The notes under the pieces were generated by a model, which had not been told where the DNA came from, did no database searches, and saw only the letters and a program-made list of their open reading frames with translations. Positions 44,671-52,733 of a DNA stretch of 64,000 bases are shown piece by piece; position 1 is the first letter of the stretch; each line of letters begins with the position of its first letter. Position numbers and translations under genes: made by a program. Source of the DNA: Streptomyces sp. NBC_00162 (GTDB lineage Bacteria; Actinomycetota; Actinomycetes; Streptomycetales; Streptomycetaceae); the NCBI RefSeq assembly GCF_024611995.1, contig NZ_CP102509.1:7006001-7070000 (forward strand), in the 5' to 3' direction.

Positions 44671-45909
44671 CTAGTTGCCGACGCGGCGGCGCACGTCCTG
44701 GAAGGCGGTGTAGTTGGCGATCAGCTCGATCTGCCCGGGCGGCGCGAGCTGCACGGCCTCGTCGAGGGTCTCGCACACCCGGAAGTCCAGGCCCGCGACC
44801 TCGAGGCGGACCGCGAGGTCCAGCTTGCGGTCGCCGATCACGAAGATCGGGTGGCCGGCCAGGCGCGGGTAGTCCACGTCCCACAGCCAGGAGGTGTCGG
44901 TGCCGTCGGCGCCGCGCGCGTTCACCGAGAGGATCACCGGGGTGGGCGGCGGATCGATCAGAGAAAACGTTTCGAGCCAGCCCGCCGGGTTCTTCGCCAG
45001 CAGCAGCCGCAGCTCACGGCCCTGGAAGTTCACCACGTCGTAGCGGCCGGCGACGGCCTGCACCTGGTACATCCGCTCCAGCGCGACCTGCGGCGGGACG
45101 CCGAAGACGGCGGCGACGGCGGCCGAGGTGGCGGCGTTGGCCTTGTTGGCGCGGCCCGGCAGCTGGAGGTGGATCGGCCAGGCCGAACCGTGCGGGTCCA
45201 GGACGTGGTCGCCGGAGAGCACCCAGGTCGGCGTGGGGCGGCGGAAACCGCACTCGCCGCAGAACCAGTCGTCGCCCGGGCGCTGCATGACACCGCCGCA
45301 GGAGGGGCACGACCAGGCGTCGTCCTTCCACTCCTGGCCGGCCGCGACCCACACCACGTTCTGCGAGGAGGAGGCGGACCAGACGATCAGCGGGTCGTCG
45401 CAGTTCGCGACGATGACCGCCTTGGATCCCTGGAGGCCCTCGCGCCACTTCTCCGCGAGCATGCGGGTCTCGGCGGCGCGGTCCAGCTGGTCGCGGGAGA
45501 GGTTCAGCAGGGCGATCACCTTGGGGGTGACGTCCCGGGCCACTCCGGCCAGGTACTTCTCGTCGACCTCGATGACGCCGTACTTGGCGTCCGAACCGCC
45601 GGCCAGTGCCGAGGTGATGCCCGCCGGCATGTTCGCGCCGAGGGCGTTGGAGACGACCGGACCGCTGGCCCGCAGGGCCTCCGCGATCAGCCGGGTCGTC
45701 GTGGTCTTGCCGTTCGTCGCGGAGACGAGGACGACATCGAGATGCTGCGCCAGCGCGCCGAGGAGATCGGGGTCGAGCCTGAGTGCGACCTTGCCACCGA
45801 TCACCGATCCGCTTCCGCGTCCCGCGGCCCGCGACACCGCCGCCGCGGCCTTGCCCGCCGTCACGGCCAGCTTGGCCCGCGGCGAAAGCGGCTCCGTGTT
45901 GCCTGCCAT
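44671..45909 (-). CDS. murT: Lipid II isoglutaminyl synthase, ligase subunit MurT
   Basis: A 412-aa Mur-ligase-like protein. The ATP loop is SATNGKTTTTRLIAEAL (about residues 63-79). A four-cysteine ribbon (CPSCGG and CGECGFRRPTP) interrupts the middle domain, as in known MurT proteins, where it binds zinc. The C-terminal DUF1727 domain contains the Asp/His region that talks to GatD. It is divergent from def with a 123-bp gap. The ATG at 45909 fits the family start; an open frame continues upstream. Confidence 0.93.
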   Translation of the reverse strand: MAGNTEPLSPRAKLAVTAGKAAAAVSRAAGRGSGSVIGGKVALRLDPDLLGALAQHLDVVLVSATNGKTTTTRLIAEALRASGPVVSNALGANMPAGITSALAGGSDAKYGVIEVDEKYLAGVARDVTPKVIALLNLSRDQLDRAAETRMLAEKWREGLQGSKAVIVANCDDPLIVWSASSSQNVVWVAAGQEWKDDAWSCPSCGGVMQRPGDDWFCGECGFRRPTPTWVLSGDHVLDPHGSAWPIHLQLPGRANKANAATSAAVAAVFGVPPQVALERMYQVQAVAGRYDVVNFQGRELRLLLAKNPAGWLETFSLIDPPPTPVILSVNARGADGTDTSWLWDVDYPRLAGHPIFVIGDRKLDLAVRLEVAGLDFRVCETLDEAVQLAPPGQIELIANYTAFQDVRRRVGN

Positions 45910-46032
45910 CGTCCCTTGTCCTCCTTGCGTCGGTCGGCCCCAGCCTATCCAGTACCGGCCGGGGCCTTGACCGCGGCGCCCCCACACCACGGCAGATCTC
46001 CTCATATATTCGCCCGTCGTAGGCTTACGGCC

Positions 46033-46587
46033 ATGCGACAGCGCCCCATCCCCGGTACCACCGGCCTCGTCCGCACCATGAGCCTGCTGGGCGATCCGGT
46101 GCTCCATTCCGCTTGCGCGGAGGTCACCGATTTTGGACCGGACCTCGACCGGCTCATCGAGGACATGTTCGCGACGATGTACGCCGCCGAGGGCGTCGGC
46201 CTCGCCGCGAACCAGATCGGCGTCGGGCAGCGGGTCTTCGTCTACGACTGCCCCGACGACGAGGACGTCCGGCACGTCGGACACATCGTCAATCCGCGGC
46301 TGGTGGCCGCCGACGGGGACGAGTTCACCGGCCCCGAGGGCTGCCTGTCGCTGCCGGGGCTGGAGGCGGGCACCGCGCGCTTCGACCGGGCGATCGTCGA
46401 AGGGGTCACCTCGGACGGGGCCGCCGTGCGGATCGAGGGCACCGGGTTCTTCGCCCGGTGCCTGCAGCACGAGTGCGACCACCTCGACGGGACCGTGTAC
46501 GCGGACCGGGTTACGGGGCTGCGGGCCCGCCGCCTGCGGCGGGCGATCCGCAAGACCCCGTGGGGTGCGGGGGCGCTGCGCGGCTGA
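46033..46587 (+). CDS. def: Peptide deformylase
   Basis: A 184-aa metalloenzyme that removes the formyl group from new proteins. All three motifs are present: GVGLAANQIG (54-63), EGCLS (102-106) with the metal ligand C104, and HECDH (146-150) with ligands H146 and H150 and catalytic E147. The ATG at 46033 lacks a ribosome site, but TAGGCT (46020-46025) lies 7 nt before it, so the mRNA may be leaderless. Streptomycetes usually have more than one def. Confidence 0.94.
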   Translation: MRQRPIPGTTGLVRTMSLLGDPVLHSACAEVTDFGPDLDRLIEDMFATMYAAEGVGLAANQIGVGQRVFVYDCPDDEDVRHVGHIVNPRLVAADGDEFTGPEGCLSLPGLEAGTARFDRAIVEGVTSDGAAVRIEGTGFFARCLQHECDHLDGTVYADRVTGLRARRLRRAIRKTPWGAGALRG

Positions 46588-46611
46588 ACAGCAGCCCGGC
46601 TGCGCCGGGAC

Positions 46612-46658
46612 CTGGGGCTTTGCCCCAGACCCCACGCCTCAAACGCCGGCGGGGCTGG
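46612..46658. repeat. Intergenic repeat element, copy 2
   Basis: A perfect CTGGGGC-TTT-GCCCCAG hairpin (46612-46628) is followed by the 20-mer TCAAACGCCGGCGGGGCTGG (46639-46658), identical to that at 27401-27420. It lies between the convergent def and TetR genes, so it probably acts as a terminator for both. Confidence 0.78.
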
Positions 46659-46678
46659 GTTTGGCTCTGGGTTCGGCC

Positions 46679-47323
46679 TCAGAACCCCGGGCCGTCGGCG
46701 CGGTTGCCGGCCGTGGCCAGGCGGCCCCACAGGAGATCCGTGAGGCCGGCGACCAGGTCCGCGCGGTCGCAGGGGCGTTCGCCGAGCCACCAGTCGCCCG
46801 CCGCGTGCATCATGCCGACGATGCCGTGGCCCCAGACGCGGGCGAGGCGTTCGCCGCCCGGGCCGAGGTCCACGCGCTCGCCGATCACCTTGGCCAGCTC
46901 CTCGCCGAGGCGGCGCAGCAGCGGGGCCGAGTGCAGGCCCACGTCGAAGCCGCGCTCGGGGCTCTGGGAGTCCTCGGCCGGATGCATCAGGAAGCGGTAG
47001 ACCTGGGGGCGGGCCTCGATGGCGGCGAGGTAGGTGTCGAGGGTGGACTCCACCCGGCGGCGGCGCTCGGCCGGGGCGTCGAGCGCGGCCCGCAGCGAGT
47101 CGAGCAGCGCGTCGGTGTGCCGGACGGCGAGGGCCTGGTAGAGGCCCGCCTTGTCGCCGAAGTGCCGGTAGAGGATCGGCTTCGTGATGCCGGCCTCGGC
47201 CGCGATGGCGTTCATGGAGGCCTTGGGGCCGTCCCTGAGTACGACCCGGTCGGCGGCTTCGAGCAGCTCCCGGCGCCGGCGCTCGCCCGCTCCCGGTTCG
47301 CCTGCCTGCTGCGTGGTCTCCAT
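46679..47323 (-). CDS. TetR family regulator
   Basis: A 214-aa repressor-type regulator. The N-terminal helix-turn-helix (about residues 12-60) includes ASMNAIAAEAGITKPILYRHFGDKAGLYQAL. The C-terminal ligand domain contains VYRFLMHPAEDSQSPERGF. The ATG at 47323 fits the family start and has GGGGAGAG about 9 nt before it. It is divergent from an acyl-CoA dehydrogenase gene, with two palindromes in the gap, so it probably represses that gene in response to an acyl-CoA or fatty acid. Confidence 0.9.
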   Translation of the reverse strand: METTQQAGEPGAGERRRRELLEAADRVVLRDGPKASMNAIAAEAGITKPILYRHFGDKAGLYQALAVRHTDALLDSLRAALDAPAERRRRVESTLDTYLAAIEARPQVYRFLMHPAEDSQSPERGFDVGLHSAPLLRRLGEELAKVIGERVDLGPGGERLARVWGHGIVGMMHAAGDWWLGERPCDRADLVAGLTDLLWGRLATAGNRADGPGF

Positions 47324-47434
47324 GATGTGTTTCTCTCCCCGCCCTTGCGATGTGCGTGACGCCCACGCAACGTAACACCCTGCACACCCTGGCGATCGAA
47401 TCGGCGGCGGCCGCCGCCCTCGTACCGTCCGAGC

Positions 47435-47494
47435 TTGACACTGCTTACTGACCGGTAACACACTGTGGTCCACGTGTGGGTTACCGCTAGTAAC
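47435..47494. promoter_or_regulatory. TetR operators and promoter for the acyl-CoA dehydrogenase
   Basis: TTGACA at 47435-47440 is a consensus -35 for the rightward gene. TTACTGACCGGTAA (47445-47458) is a TTAC/GTAA dyad inside the spacer, and GTTACCGCTAGTAAC (47480-47494) is a second perfect 5-bp dyad with the same TTAC/GTAA core. Two related palindromes at a divergent promoter are what a TetR-type repressor needs. Confidence 0.62.
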
Positions 47495-47529
47495 ACATGC
47501 ATGGACGAGCGCAGACAGGTGGAGGGGAC

Positions 47530-48759
47530 ATGGCGGAGTTCACCATGGAGCTCAACGACGACCAGAAGCAGGTACGGGACTGGATCCACGGCTTCGCCGC
47601 CGACGTGATCCGTCCCGCGGCCGCGGAATGGGACGAGCGCGAAGAGACTCCCTGGCCCGTCATCCAGGAGGCCGCCAAGGTCGGCATCTACTCGCTGGAC
47701 TTCTACGCCCAGCAGTTCTTCGACCCTACGGGCCTCGGCGTCCCGATGGCCATGGAAGAGCTCTTCTGGGGGGACGCGGGCATCGCCCTGTCCATCGTCG
47801 GCACCGGGCTCGCGGCCATCGGCGTCCTCGCCAACGGCACCGAGGAGCAGATCGGCACCTGGATCCCGCAGATGTACGGCGACCAGAACGACGTGAAGGT
47901 CGCCGCCTTCTGCTCCTCCGAGCCGGACGCGGGCTCCGACGTCGGCGCCATGCGCACCCGGGCCGTCTACGACCAGGCCAAGGACGAGTGGGTGCTCAAC
48001 GGCACCAAGACCTGGGCGACCAACGGCGGCATAGCCAACGTCCACATCGTCGTGGCCGTCGTCGACCCGGACCTCGGCACCAAGGGGCACGCCTCCTTCA
48101 TCGTGCCGCCGAACACCCCGGGCCTGAGCCAGGGCCAGAAGTTCAAGAAGCACGGCATCCGCGCCTCGCACACCGCCGAGGTGGTGCTGGAGGACGTACG
48201 CGTGCCCGGCTCCTGCCTGCTCGGCGGCAAGGAGAAGCTGGACGAGCGGCTCGCGCGGGCCCGCGAGCGGGCACGCAGCGGCGGCGGCGAGCGCGTGAAG
48301 AACGCCGCCATGGCCACCTTCGAGGCCTCCCGGCCGGCGGTCGGCGCCATGGCCGTGGGCACGGCGCGCGCCGCGTACGAGGTCGCGCTGGACTACGCGA
48401 AGACGCGGACGCAGTTCGGCCGCCCGATCATCGACAACCAGGGCGTGGCCTTCCAGCTCGCCGACATGCGGACGCAGATCGACGCGGCCCGGCTGCTGGT
48501 GTGGCGGGCCTCCTGGATGGCGGTCGCGGGCCGGCCGTTCACCTCGGCGGAGGGCTCCATGTCGAAGCTCTTCGCGAGCGAGGTCGCCAAGAAGGTGACG
48601 GCCCAGGCGGTCCAGATCCTCGGCGGCAACGGCTTCACCCGCGAGTACCCGGTGGAGCGCATGCACCGCGACAGCGCCATCTACACGATCTTCGAGGGGA
48701 CCAGTGAGATCCAGCGGCTGGTGATCGCCCGCACCATCTCGGACATGCCGATCCGCTAG
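47530..48759 (+). CDS. Acyl-CoA dehydrogenase
   Basis: A 409-aa FAD enzyme for the first step of fatty acid or branched acyl-CoA oxidation. The FAD-binding motif is AAFCSSEPDAGSDVGAMRTRA, the substrate region is GIRASHTAEVVLEDVRVP, and the C-terminal ILGGNGFTREYPVERMHRDSAIYTIFEGTSEIQRL contains the usual catalytic Glu. A charged stretch (EKLDERLARARERARSGGGERVKNA) is longer than in short-chain enzymes. The ATG at 47530 has GGAGG 5 nt before it. A divergent TetR regulator is its likely controller. Confidence 0.92.
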   Translation: MAEFTMELNDDQKQVRDWIHGFAADVIRPAAAEWDEREETPWPVIQEAAKVGIYSLDFYAQQFFDPTGLGVPMAMEELFWGDAGIALSIVGTGLAAIGVLANGTEEQIGTWIPQMYGDQNDVKVAAFCSSEPDAGSDVGAMRTRAVYDQAKDEWVLNGTKTWATNGGIANVHIVVAVVDPDLGTKGHASFIVPPNTPGLSQGQKFKKHGIRASHTAEVVLEDVRVPGSCLLGGKEKLDERLARARERARSGGGERVKNAAMATFEASRPAVGAMAVGTARAAYEVALDYAKTRTQFGRPIIDNQGVAFQLADMRTQIDAARLLVWRASWMAVAGRPFTSAEGSMSKLFASEVAKKVTAQAVQILGGNGFTREYPVERMHRDSAIYTIFEGTSEIQRLVIARTISDMPIR

Positions 48760-48771
48760 GCCGTCTTCACC

Positions 48772-48806
48772 TCGCCGGGCATCCCTGAGGTGGGGGTGCC
48801 CGGCGA
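48772..48806. terminator. Hairpin terminator after the acyl-CoA dehydrogenase
   Basis: TCGCCGGGCA (48772-48781) is mirrored perfectly by TGCCCGGCGA (48797-48806) with a 15-nt loop between convergent genes. Confidence 0.78.
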
Positions 48807-48823
48807 AGTGCGTCCTGGGGCGG

Positions 48824-49579
48824 CTAGCGCAGCGGCAGCGGCCGCAGGCAGGAGGACGCCAGGCCGTCCGGGCGCTCCCGCAGGTGGGTGATGTACTCGC
48901 CGTCCGCGCAGCGTGCGCCCGTGTGGTCCAGGTGTCCGGTGACCTCGTACTGGGCGAAGCCCGCCTTGCAGTCCGTGACCACCAGGGCCTCGTGCTTCCC
49001 GTCGCCCTCGTTGCGCACGCACTGGCCCACCTGCAGGACCGCCTCCTTGCCGTCACCGTTCAGCGCGGAGACGAGGATGAGGGTCGGAACGGCGAGGACC
49101 GCGAGGAGCAGCGGCACGAGGAAGGCCAGCGCGGGCGGTCGCAGCCACAGGGACTTGCCGGGGTTCAGCGGGGGCATGACCCCGCCCGTCGGCGGGCCGA
49201 GCCTGCACAGCTTTCCCCACGGGCCGAGGTTCGCCAGCAGGGTGATCGGCGTGATGAACACCGACAGCGGGCCCCACCAGCCCTGCCACAGGGTCTGCGC
49301 GGACATCTCGCGGACGGTGGCGACCCCGCAGTCGCGGCAGAACGGACCCTTGCGGCTGCGGAACCGCATCAGCACGATCATGCCCTGGTGGCCGTAGACC
49401 GTCGTGTCCGCGACGGGCAGCGACCCGCAGACGCGGCAGCCGTACGCGCCCTGCTCCGGCGTGAGGGCGTGCGGGGCCTGCCGGCCGTACGGAGGGTGCG
49501 GGGCCTGCGGGACGTACGGGGTGTGCCCCGGGTACGGGCCGACCGGCTGGTGCGGGTACGGCGGTGGCGGGGTGGCCAC
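48824..49579 (-). CDS. Membrane protein with zinc ribbon (LppU/SCO3897-like C-terminus)
   Basis: A 251-aa protein. The first 40 residues are Pro/Tyr/His-rich (PPPPYPHQPVGPYPGHTPY). Two cysteine pairs (CRVCG near residue 48 and CRDCG near 81) suggest a zinc ribbon. Two hydrophobic stretches follow (GPLSVFITPITLLANLG and LAFLVPLLLAVLAVPTLILV), and the last 70 residues are extracytoplasmic with cysteines (VGQCVRN, TDCKAG, ARCADGEY). This architecture is common in Streptomyces, but the function is unknown. GTG start with GAGGGGGAT upstream. Confidence 0.8.
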   Translation of the reverse strand: MATPPPPYPHQPVGPYPGHTPYVPQAPHPPYGRQAPHALTPEQGAYGCRVCGSLPVADTTVYGHQGMIVLMRFRSRKGPFCRDCGVATVREMSAQTLWQGWWGPLSVFITPITLLANLGPWGKLCRLGPPTGGVMPPLNPGKSLWLRPPALAFLVPLLLAVLAVPTLILVSALNGDGKEAVLQVGQCVRNEGDGKHEALVVTDCKAGFAQYEVTGHLDHTGARCADGEYITHLRERPDGLASSCLRPLPLR

Positions 49580-49630
49580 GGAGATCCCCCTCGGTTCTCG
49601 CGGTCGTCACCGGTCGGTGACGGAGGAACC

Positions 49631-50089
49631 CTAACCGCGCAAAAGCCCGCGCAGGGCGCGGGAGAAGACCAGCCGGGCGGCCAGCGCGACCGCGGGGTCC
49701 AGCGCGCGGGGGAGGCCGCGCAGGCGCAGTTCCTCGCGCCAGTGGATCTCGCTGCCCCCGGCCGGGAGGGGGCGGATCTCGATCTCCGCCCAGCCCGTCA
49801 CCGTCCGTCCGCGCTTCTCCAATCGGACGAACCCGTCCTTACCCTCCGCGGGAGGCCGCCAGACGACGATTTCCATCGGGTCGTCGCATGTGACCCTGCC
49901 CACTCCCGTGCGCGCCGTGAAGACCGTTCCGACGTCCGTCGGAGGCGGCGTTTCGATGATCGTCCGGGTGAGGGGGACCCGTTCCCCGTGGCGTTCCCAG
50001 TCCGTCAGCCGCGACCACGCCTCGGCCGGCGCGAGAGGCGTACGGTGAACGATCCGGATACCGGGCATGAGCGCATGGTAATCGGGCAT
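49631..50089 (-). CDS. SRPBCC family protein
   Basis: A 152-aa START/Bet v1-like protein (polyketide cyclase or SRPBCC type): IRIVHRTPLAPAEAWSRLTDWERHGERVPLT opens the fold and IHWREELRLRG...RLVFSRALRGLL closes it. These bind small hydrophobic molecules in a cavity. The frame is open to 50188; the ATG at 50089 has AGGG near it, and a second ATG at 50068 is possible. The ligand is unknown. Confidence 0.8.
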   Translation of the reverse strand: MPDYHALMPGIRIVHRTPLAPAEAWSRLTDWERHGERVPLTRTIIETPPPTDVGTVFTARTGVGRVTCDDPMEIVVWRPPAEGKDGFVRLEKRGRTVTGWAEIEIRPLPAGGSEIHWREELRLRGLPRALDPAVALAARLVFSRALRGLLRG

Positions 50090-50223
50090 ACACACCCTGA
50101 ACTGGACCGCGAATATGGGTTCCGTCCAGGGGTGGCGATCAGTAATACTCACCGCCACCGTGGATCGCGGATTCGACCGGGTGACCACCGGCCCTCCCGC
50201 CCCACTCTGCGAGGAGGTGCGCC

Positions 50224-50409
50224 ATGTGCTCCCACCAGCCCCCCTGCCCGCCCGCCGACAGCGCCGATCGCGACGCCGCCCGCACCGTGGCCTTCCATCC
50301 CGAACAGGGATGGAGTCTGCTCTGCAACGGCGTCATGATCTTCGACGATACCGGCGAACTGCTCCCCGACGGCCAGACGGTGGAACCCCGCCGCCCGGCC
50401 CTGGTCTGA
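50224..50409 (+). CDS. DUF5999 family protein
   Basis: A 61-aa protein rich in Cys, Pro and Asp, with HPEQGWSLLCNGVMIFDDTGELLPDG in the middle. It matches the small DUF5999 proteins common in streptomycetes, whose role is unknown. A strong GAGGAGG site lies just before the ATG. A 30-codon frame with its own ribosome site follows 13 nt later. Confidence 0.8.
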   Translation: MCSHQPPCPPADSADRDAARTVAFHPEQGWSLLCNGVMIFDDTGELLPDGQTVEPRRPALV

Positions 50410-50422
50410 GCGAGGAGGCAGC

Positions 50423-50515
50423 ATGCGCCAGCAGCTGATCCGCAAGCCCGTCCCCAAGCCCGCTCCCCGAGACCTGGATCTGCGCACCCCGTCGGGCAGG
50501 CCCCTCCCGTACTGA
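50423..50515 (+). CDS. Possible 30-aa basic peptide
   Basis: A 30-codon frame (MRQQLIRKPVPKPAPRD...RPLPY) with GAGGAGG 4-5 nt upstream of the ATG, following the DUF5999 gene at 13 nt. It is proline/arginine-rich with no recognised domain. It looks like a genuine small gene because of the ribosome site, but could be chance. Confidence 0.45.
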   Translation: MRQQLIRKPVPKPAPRDLDLRTPSGRPLPY

Positions 50516-50568
50516 CGGGAGCCCCGGCCGAGTCGATCCACTACGCCCAGCCGTCCACCGGCCGCAGA

Positions 50569-52671
50569 TCAGCCGGTGGACGCCGCCGCGCCGCCCCGGA
50601 ACGCCGTCTCGTAGGCGGCGTCGCCGATCGCCGCCCTGGCCTGCCGCTCGCCCTGGTCCCGCAGGGCCGTCAGCGAGGGTGAGCCGCCCATCTGCGGCCG
50701 GCCGACCGTGCGCCACCAGGCGTGCCCGGTGCCCAGCAGCCGCGCCGCCAGCTCGCCGTCGCCCAGCCCCGCCACCGCCGCGGCCAGCAGGTCCAGGCCC
50801 AGCGCGATCCCGAAGCGGTCGCCGAGCAGCCGCTTCCCGGACAGCATGGCCCGCACGTGCCGCGCCGCCTCCCCGTGGTCGCCCAGGCCCAGCGCGGCCA
50901 ACGCCAGCACGTAGTCCGCGTACGCCCGCAGCCAGCGCTCGCCCAGCTCCGCACAGGTCTCCCGCAGGGACCGGGCCTCCGCGGTCGCCTCCTCGAAACG
51001 CCCCAGGTCGCACAGGGCGTAGCCGGTGGCCAGCTTGCACAGCAGCCAGCCCGGGGCGCTGGTCCGCCCGCCGTGGCCCGCCCGGGCCCGTGGACCGGCC
51101 AGCTCGAGGGCCCGTACGGGGTCGCCCGGCATCAGCACCGACACGGCCTGCAGATAGGCCGCGCGCAGCTCCCGCTCGGGGTCCGCGAGATGGGCCGCGC
51201 CCTCCGTGCACTGCTCGCCGATCCGCCGGGCCGCATCCAGATCGCCCTGGAGCAGCGTGGTGAGCCCGAGGGCCCACAGGGCCTGGTTGTACGCGGCCCC
51301 CGTGGGCGGGGCGGAGTCCAGGGCCCGTTCGAGGAAGGCCCGGCCCTCGTGCACGTGCCCGCACGCGAACCAGTAGAACCACAGCGCCCCGGCCATCTCC
51401 AGCGCCGCCGTCGGGTCGGAGCCGAGCAGGTGCTCCAGGGCCGTACGCAGCTGCGCGTGCTCGGTGGTCATCCTGCGGTACCAGTCCACCTGGCCCGGGC
51501 CCAGCCAGCCCTGGCCGGCGGCCTGGGAGAGCGCCGCGTACCAGTGCGCGTGCCGGTCGGCGATGATCCGTACCTCGCCGAGCTCGCCGAGCCAGTCGTG
51601 CCCGTACTCGCGGATCGTGTCCAGCATCCGGTAGCGGGCCCCGGCGCCCCGCTCCTCGGTGCGCCTGACCACCGACTTGGCGACCAGGCCCGCCAGGACC
51701 CGCTCCACGCGTGAGGCGGCCATAGGGCCGCCCGCGCACACGGCGCGGGCCGCGGCGACGTCGAAGTCCCCGGTGAAGACCGAGAGCCGGGCCCACAGCA
51801 GCCGCTCCAGCGGCTCGCACAGCTCGTGGCTCCAGCCGATCGCGGTCCGCATCGTCCGGTGCCTGGACGGCAGGGTGGCGGCCCGGGTGTCGGCGAGCAC
51901 GTCGAAGCGCTCGCCGATCCGCTCGGCCATCTGCTCGAGCGTCCACAACCGCATCCGGGCGCCGGCGAGTTCCAGGGCGAGGGGGATCCCGTCGAGGCGG
52001 CGGCAGAGCTCGGCCGCGATCGCGGTCCGGCCGGCGTCCTCGAAGGCGACCGCCGCCCGCGGGGTCGCGGAGAGGGCGCGGGCGCGGAAGAGCGTGAGGG
52101 CGTCGCTGTCGGGCCCCGCGCAGGGCAGCGGCCGTACCTCGACGACCTCCTCGCAGGGGGAGCCGAGCGGCTCCCGGGAGGTGATCAGGACCGTCAGGCC
52201 CGGTGCGGACTGCAGGAGTTCACCCACCAGATGGCGGCACGCGGCCACCAGGTGCTCACAGGTGTCGAGGACGAGGAGGAGCTCCTTGTCGGCCATCCAC
52301 GCGCACAACTCCTCGTCGAGGGAGCGCGCGGAGTGGTCGGCGAGGCCGACGACGTGGGCGACGGTCGTGGTGAGCAGGGCGGGGTCGCGCAGCGGTGAAA
52401 GCTCCACCCACCACACGCCGTCGGGCCGTGCCCGGCCGGCCGCGGCGGCGGCGCGGAGGGCGAGCCGTGACTTGCCGACGCCGCCCACCCCGGTGAGGGT
52501 GATCAGTCTTCGTTCGCTCAAGAGACGGTCGAGGAGGCCGAGTTCGGGCTCCCGGCCGACGAAGCTCGCCGATTCCGGCGGCAGGTTTCCCGGCACGGCG
52601 CCCGAGTCTGGCTCAGCGCCGCCGCCCGTGGACCCTGCCTGATTGTTGTTGACCGAGTACTCACCGAACAC
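50569..52671 (-). CDS. STAND-type ATPase without a DNA-binding domain
   Basis: A 700-aa signal-transduction ATPase of the AfsR/LAL-like STAND group. Walker A is LTGVGGVGKSRLALR, Walker B is LLLVLDTCEHL, a sensor arginine is in VLITSREPLGS, and the GxP motif is GIPLALELAGARM. The remaining 400 residues are helical, TPR-like repeats (ALWALGLTTLLQGDLDAARR and so on). No LuxR or BTAD helix-turn-helix is present at either end, unlike most relatives. GTG start; no ribosome site is obvious. It lies 62 nt downstream of the Fn3 lipoprotein gene. Confidence 0.82.
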   Translation of the reverse strand: MFGEYSVNNNQAGSTGGGAEPDSGAVPGNLPPESASFVGREPELGLLDRLLSERRLITLTGVGGVGKSRLALRAAAAAGRARPDGVWWVELSPLRDPALLTTTVAHVVGLADHSARSLDEELCAWMADKELLLVLDTCEHLVAACRHLVGELLQSAPGLTVLITSREPLGSPCEEVVEVRPLPCAGPDSDALTLFRARALSATPRAAVAFEDAGRTAIAAELCRRLDGIPLALELAGARMRLWTLEQMAERIGERFDVLADTRAATLPSRHRTMRTAIGWSHELCEPLERLLWARLSVFTGDFDVAAARAVCAGGPMAASRVERVLAGLVAKSVVRRTEERGAGARYRMLDTIREYGHDWLGELGEVRIIADRHAHWYAALSQAAGQGWLGPGQVDWYRRMTTEHAQLRTALEHLLGSDPTAALEMAGALWFYWFACGHVHEGRAFLERALDSAPPTGAAYNQALWALGLTTLLQGDLDAARRIGEQCTEGAAHLADPERELRAAYLQAVSVLMPGDPVRALELAGPRARAGHGGRTSAPGWLLCKLATGYALCDLGRFEEATAEARSLRETCAELGERWLRAYADYVLALAALGLGDHGEAARHVRAMLSGKRLLGDRFGIALGLDLLAAAVAGLGDGELAARLLGTGHAWWRTVGRPQMGGSPSLTALRDQGERQARAAIGDAAYETAFRGGAAASTG

Positions 52672-52733
52672 GGATGTATTGTGCGTGATCTTCTTTCACG
52701 GCAGTGCCGTTCAGGCCGGTTCGTTGCCGGAAT

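Noticed and set aside
50423..50515. Toxin-antitoxin pair formed by DUF5999 and the 30-aa peptide
   Set aside because: Neither shows toxin or antitoxin sequence features, and the two are only close in position.
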